A DNA stretch of 64,000 nt, taken from positions 2,243,865 to 2,307,864 of the forward strand of contig NC_034013.1 in NCBI RefSeq assembly GCF_000346465.2, in the 5' to 3' direction. How positions within the stretch are numbered: position 1 is the stretch's first letter; every line of letters begins with the position of its first letter. The notes beneath the pieces were generated by a model, which was given only the letters and a program-made list of their open reading frames with translations, searched no databases and was not told where the DNA came from. The position numbers and the translations under genes were made by a program. This document shows, piece by piece, positions 59,863 through 64,000 of the stretch. Source of the stretch: Prunus persica (lineage: Eukaryota; Streptophyta; Magnoliopsida; Rosales; Rosaceae).

Positions 59863-60094
59863 TGCCTTCAGAAATATGGTTGCCTTCGAAGGTGTCTTCA
59901 GACATCTCAGTTGCCTTTGAAAATATTGATGTCTTCGGACATCCTAGTTGCCTTCGGAAATATTGTTGCCTTCGAAAATAGTGATGTCTTCGAAAATATT
60001 GATGTCTTCAGACATACAATTGCCTTCGGAATGTCTTTGGACCTATGGTTGCCTTCGAATTGTCTTCGGACACCTCAGTTGCCTTCGAATATGT
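59863..60094 (+). repeat. Short-period degenerate repeat (TTGCCTTCGAA type)
   Basis: Alternating GTTGCCTTCGAA and GATGTCTTCGGA units at roughly 12-36-bp spacing. Interrupted on its right by the TRIM. Confidence 0.75.
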
Positions 60095-60099
60095 CTACG

Positions 60100-60714
60100 T
60101 GTCACATCCCGGGATCAACTCCGCCATAGCACGATATTGTCCGCGTTGGGCCCCTCCTCTCTGGCCCTCACGATTTTGTTTCTGGGAGCTCACGACCAAC
60201 TTCCCAGTGGGTCACCCATCCTGGGATTGCTCCAACTCGCTTAACTTCGGAGTTCCTACGACTCCGAAGCCAGTGAGCTCCCAAAAGGCCTCGTGCTAGA
60301 TGGATGCGGGTGTGCACATATAAGGCACATCACCCCCTCTCCGTTGGTTGATGTGGGATCTTACAATTCACCCTCCCTTAAGGGTCCGACGTCCCCGTCG
60401 GCACACTCGCACCACACGGCAGAGTGGCTCTGATACCAAATTGTCACATCCCGGGATCAACTCCGTCATAGCACGATATTGTCTGCTTTGGGCCCCTCCT
60501 CTCTGGCCCTCACGGTTTTGTTTCTGGGAGTTCACGACCAACTTCTCAGTGGGTCACCCATCCTGGGATTGCTCTGGCCCCCAACTCGCTTAACTTCGGA
60601 GTTCCTACGACTCCGAAGCCAGTGAGCTCCCAAAAGGCCTCGTGCTAGATGGATGCGGGTGTGCATATATAAGGCACATCACCCCCTCTCCGTTGGTTGA
60701 TGTGGGATCTTACA
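60100..60714 (-). mobile_element. Cassandra-type TRIM with 5S rRNA-like LTRs
   Basis: A complete terminal-repeat retrotransposon in miniature, 615 bp, with exact TSD CTACG (60095-60099 and 60715-60719). LTRs are 60100-60365 and 60442-60714; the interior is only 76 bp. On the minus strand the 5' LTR is followed at once by ATTTGGTATCAGAGCC (initiator-Met primer site, 60441-60426), and a purine-rich AGGGAGGG tract precedes the 3' LTR. Each LTR carries a 5S rRNA-like domain (60184-60282 and 60526-60631, minus) with GAACTCCGAAGTTAAGCG (A-box region) and AGGATGGGTGACC (C-box region). That defines the Cassandra family. LTRs differ by about 8 substitutions and a 7-bp indel. No coding capacity; mobilised in trans. 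Confidence 0.95.
60184..60282 (-). promoter_or_regulatory. 5S rRNA-like Pol III promoter in the Cassandra LTR (left copy)
   Basis: On the minus strand it starts GGGAGCTCAC and ends GTGAGCTCCC, perfectly complementary 10-mers that would form the equivalent of 5S helix I. The A box AGTTAAGCG lies at about 60238-60246 and the C box GGATGGGTGACC at 60210-60221. The right LTR (60526-60631) has one mismatch in the helix. Confidence 0.8.
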
Positions 60715-60775
60715 CTACGTGCATATGACATTGCCCCACGAGTATCGGGACTCCAGAACTATGTGGTGTGAGGAT

Positions 60776-61180
60776 TTGCATTCTCATATTAAGTATATCT
60801 TCCTGAGTTATGCGAGGGGAGTTGATGAATTATTTGCATTCCCAGGTGGAGTATAGCTCCATGAGTTATGTGAGAGGCATTGACAGATTATTTGTATTCT
60901 CATGTGGAGTATATCTCCCTGAGCTATGCGAGAGGAATTGATGGATTATTTGCATTCTCATGTTCAATATATCTTCCTGAGCTATGCGAGGGGAATTGAC
61001 GGATTATTTGCATTCTCAGGTGGAGTATATCTCCCTAAGTTATGCAAGGGGAATTGAAGGATTATTTGCATTCTCAGGCTGAGTATATCTCCCTGAGTTA
61101 TGCGAGGGGAATGATAGATTATTTGCATTCTCAGATTGAGTATATCTCCCTGAGCTATGTAAGGGGAATTGACGGATTAT
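60776..61180 (+). repeat. 58-bp tandem array, seven copies
   Basis: Units start TTGCATTCTCA or a variant at 60776, 60834, 60892, 60950, 61008, 61066 and 61123. Each contains GTATATCTCCCTGAG and TATGCGAGGGGAATTGA. Copies differ by about 5-15%. Confidence 0.95.
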
Positions 61181-62022
61181 TTTGAGGTACATCTATGTGG
61201 AGATTAGTGCAGTACTAACAAGTGGTACAATTATTATGATATTTTTTCGCCACCCCGCTCATATCATCTGCACAGGGTTGGCCAGGATCTTTAGCCACCT
61301 ACCCGACTTGTCTACACATGTGGTTAGCTAGTTTTCCCTTCCTTTTTTGCCTTTAAATTTGATGGTATTCCCATATACCCCTTGGTGGGTGATTACAAGA
61401 CATATGCACTATGTGAATGGTTGCAGGTATGACTTTCAAGTAAAATGTTTGGTTATGCACGGATTTGGATGTACAATGATAAACTAATTGAACAGTTAAG
61501 TACATAATTTCATGGCATGATATTCAATTACATAACTAGTTGAAATCAAGGAAAAGAATGATTCTAGAATTTTCATCGTTGGTTTCACTTTGAGTTTTTC
61601 TATATTATCTTAATTGTGATTCATAGTAGAAAGAACTAAGTGTGGCTTGATCCCTCAGTAAGGGTACGTAGGTAACCTAGGCTAACCTAGGTGTAGCCGC
61701 AAGTTTATGATTTGTTTGTTACGTTAAGTTTTGTCAAGTTGAATTTGCTGACTTTCTTATGTTGGTAAAAAGGGGTCTGAAGCCCATTGAAACTTTTGCT
61801 AATTGGTGTGTGGTTTATACTTTGTACTTGTTGAACGCTTGAGAAATAATTGAGTTTGTTGTGCAGGTAGATTTCTGGGTTTTGAGCCTTTTTCAGGGAG
61901 ACTTTGCTGGTTTTCAAGTAGAAGTCAAACTCTAAAGCAATTTTCAGGATTAGGGCAAGAAGGATATTTTGGTCATTCGTGCCCGACACCTACCAAGTGT
62001 TGGACATGCACGGGGTTCGACA

Positions 62023-62287
62023 TGGATTCCAAAGTGAAATTTGGGTCAGGTCCTTTAAAAAAGAAATAGATTTTTGTTTTTCTTTTGATTTTTAGTTTTT
62101 AATTTATTTATTTTTTTATGTAACTGGACTTTTTTACCCTTATATTTGACGGCAATATTGACAAAATGTAACGGTATGACCAATGTGTCGATTAAAAAAG
62201 GGTTAGTGGACCATTTGAACGAATAATTTAGTTAAGGGACCAAAATGCAACTTGGGTATAAGTTTGAGGACCATTTGAGTAAATAAC
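62023..62287. mobile_element. MULE-type element, right part
   Basis: ATGTAACGG...GGACCATTTGAACGAATAAT and AAATGCAACTTGGGTATAAG are the inverse of the arm at 57788, so the two parts belonged to one element about 1 kb long before the LTR-like insertion. Confidence 0.65.
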
Positions 62288-64000
62288 CTCTACTTCAAAG
62301 GTTTTTTTTGTCAATATATAATACTTAAAAGATTAATATTGTCACAAATGACCCACTAGTGTAGTAGTTTGGAGTAATTGCTCAAGGTTCTAAAAAAAAA
62401 AAAAATTGCCATTTTGAGCTTATAAAATTATATAGAATAATGAGGACAAAATAGTCATGAAAAATGTACATTTAATGTTGGCTCATTTTCCCAAACTTTC
62501 CCATGAAGAGGGAAAACAAAACCCATAGGGGGTGGAGGGCTTCACTTTCCCCCTACTTTTCCATGTGCTAGACAACTGTTTCCCATGCTTGAACTTACCA
62601 AACAGGTGAAAGCAATTGATTTCCCGTCCCCAAGTCTCCTTTCCCATGAACCAAACGAGGCCTAAAAGAATTGAGAAGGAGGTTAGATGTCTCTCCAAGG
62701 GTCTCCCAAAAGAACTGTCTAAATATTGATGCATCTATCTTTTGTGGAGTCCAATACAAAATGACTTGTGCCTAAGTTTAAAATTTTGTAATTTTGAATA
62801 ACTAAACTATTTTAAAAATAATTTTGGGTTATAAATACTTTTCTTAATACCTTTTATTTAAGTTACAATAATTATGAATGATCGATAAAATAATTAATTT
62901 GGAAATTATTTAAAAGATTTAACTATTCATGGAACACAACTAATATACATGCATTTTTATAGAGGACTACTAGCTACATACCCTTCTTACCTTCCTTTTA
63001 TTACCTTCACCATTCAATTTGTGCTACGTACATTTCACTTACACATAAATTTATGTATTTAACGTGTTCAAAAACATAATCATGTACAATATAGTATATG
63101 TATGTTCAAATAAAAAAACCCTACCTGCATTTTGGTCCCCTTTTTCCTTGTCGACAACCAACCGCAAGGAAGCTAAAGGGGGAGGTGGCCACTGCACCTC
63201 CTTCCCTCAGCCCATCTTCCCATTCTTCTCCTCATCTCCCCTTATTTTTCTCCCATATTTTTCCTTCCTCTTATCCCATCTTCTCCTCCCCTTCCCCTCC
63301 GTAGATAGTCTAGATATGTTTGTATGTTTGTTTTGTTTGATTGTTTTGGCAGTGTTCTAGGTGGCTGGTGTTGTCTTTGTCGCAATGGCGGTGACAATAG
63401 TGATGCTAGATTGTGACTCTGCTCGGGAGAGTTGTGATACTTGGTGGGTAATGTTTTGTCTTTGTTTCAACGGCAGTCGCAGCAGCGACGCTGGTGGTAG
63501 TTGTTGGGATATAGTGCTCTTCTCTACTCTACTCCGATAAAGAACTATGCTTGGTCATAGGAGGTTTTCTTTGTCCGGTTTTGAGTTGAAGTTGAGTGCT
63601 TCTCAAGGGTCATTTTGGTGACGCTGGACTGTGTCTCTCCTCGGGAAAGTTGTGATACCTGGTAGCTGATATTTTGTCTCTGTTTCAACGGTGGCAGCAA
63701 TAGTGACCAAAGAACTATGCTTGGTCATAAGAGGTTTTCTTTGTCCTGTTCTGAGTTGAAGTGGAGTGCTTCTCAGGGGTCCTTTTATTGTTGTTTATGT
63801 GTTCCTTTTGAGTGTGCCTTGAAGTTTGTGTGGGTGTCAAATGACTATGATTTTGCTCATAGAAGGCTTCTTTTGGCAGTTGGGATGTTCTGCGGTCATC
63901 TCATGTGGGTCTACTATGTTGGTATATAGTTGCGGTTCTCGTCAGAGGTCTATGTGTTAGTTTTCATTTTTGATTTGTTCTTTTATTGTAATGGTCCAAA
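62288..64000. other. Gene-free region with LINE-3'UTR-like repeats at the end
   Basis: 63405-63790 has imperfect direct repeats: 'gagttgtgatac.tggt' units at about 63429 and 63647, and AGAACTATGCTTGGTCAT at 63541 and 63711. From about 63360 to the edge the GT-rich text resembles a LINE 3'UTR on the plus strand. No RT or other domain is seen inside the window. Confidence 0.4.

Larger units (their letters stand above)
58547..62022 (+). mobile_element. LTR-like block inserted in the MULE-type element
   Basis: Starts TGTAACATCTCGTCC and may end GGGGTTCGACA at about 62022. It resembles a Gypsy solo LTR in its start and lack of coding, and it splits a MULE-type element whose arms lie on each side. 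No TSD could be shown and the right end is uncertain. It hosts an 89-bp duplication, a Cassandra TRIM and a 58-bp tandem array. Confidence 0.4.

Noticed and set aside
60776..61180. Regular repeats as a CRISPR array
   Set aside because: Eukaryotic sequence; the 58-bp units are contiguous without unique spacers.

Overview
The window is 64 kb of AT-rich nuclear DNA from a dicot plant, probably a woody species of the Rosaceae such as Prunus. That placement is inference: it rests on intron-containing RPA70 and plant-only genes, a plant mitochondrial cox1 insertion, a Cassandra-type TRIM, and the style of the Copia, MULE and Tourist elements. Gene density is low. I support only two intact host genes, both near the centre, plus one decayed PGG-domain gene. 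Nearly everything else is transposon or transposon remnant, often nested and often dated by exact target-site duplications (TSDs).

Layout. 1-4043: a broken LINE ORF1 (minus strand) split by a 2.8 kb solo LTR. 4044-5867: a MITE copy and a 169-bp cox1 NUMT. 5868-11078: a complete PIF/Harbinger element (TIRs, TAA TSDs) with both a Myb/SANT ORF1 and a DDE transposase ORF2 open. 11442-15128: a Copia-type element on the minus strand (TSD CTTCA). 15194-16457: a TIR-like element. 17020-17511: PGG pseudogene. 19395-20178: two adjacent Tourist-like MITEs just upstream of the RPA promoter. 20557-23649: RPA70 of the zinc-knuckle (RPA1C/E) class, plus strand. 24599-26316: a convergent minus-strand gene for a conserved plant membrane protein of unknown function. 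It has a probable 5'UTR intron reaching to about 28.7 kb, which contains a dead LINE reverse transcriptase. A 927-bp retroposon sits at the gene's 5' end. 30099-32017: a Pong-like deletion derivative with a broken ORF1. 32704-34587: a diverged direct repeat. 34733-40680: a young Copia-type element (TSD ATATC, LTRs differing by about 4 substitutions) without an open gag-pol. 42-53 kb: Tourist, MULE and SINE insertions, and a long inverted repeat whose centre is a 100-N assembly gap. 57.4-62.3 kb: a foldback element, a MULE-type element split by an LTR-like block, and inside that block a Cassandra TRIM carrying a 5S rRNA-like promoter, next to a 58-bp tandem array.

The two host genes do not form an evident pathway: RPA70 binds single-stranded DNA in replication and repair, and its neighbour looks like a three-helix organelle or endomembrane protein. 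The most interesting signals are in the mobile DNA. The two Copia-type elements share a primer-binding site that appears to match the anticodon arm of tRNA-Ile, with a C opposite the inosine position. A recently moved element lacks its own pol. A MITE at 52.8 kb looks derived from the autonomous Harbinger at 5.9 kb. The Cassandra LTR keeps a 5S-like terminal helix.
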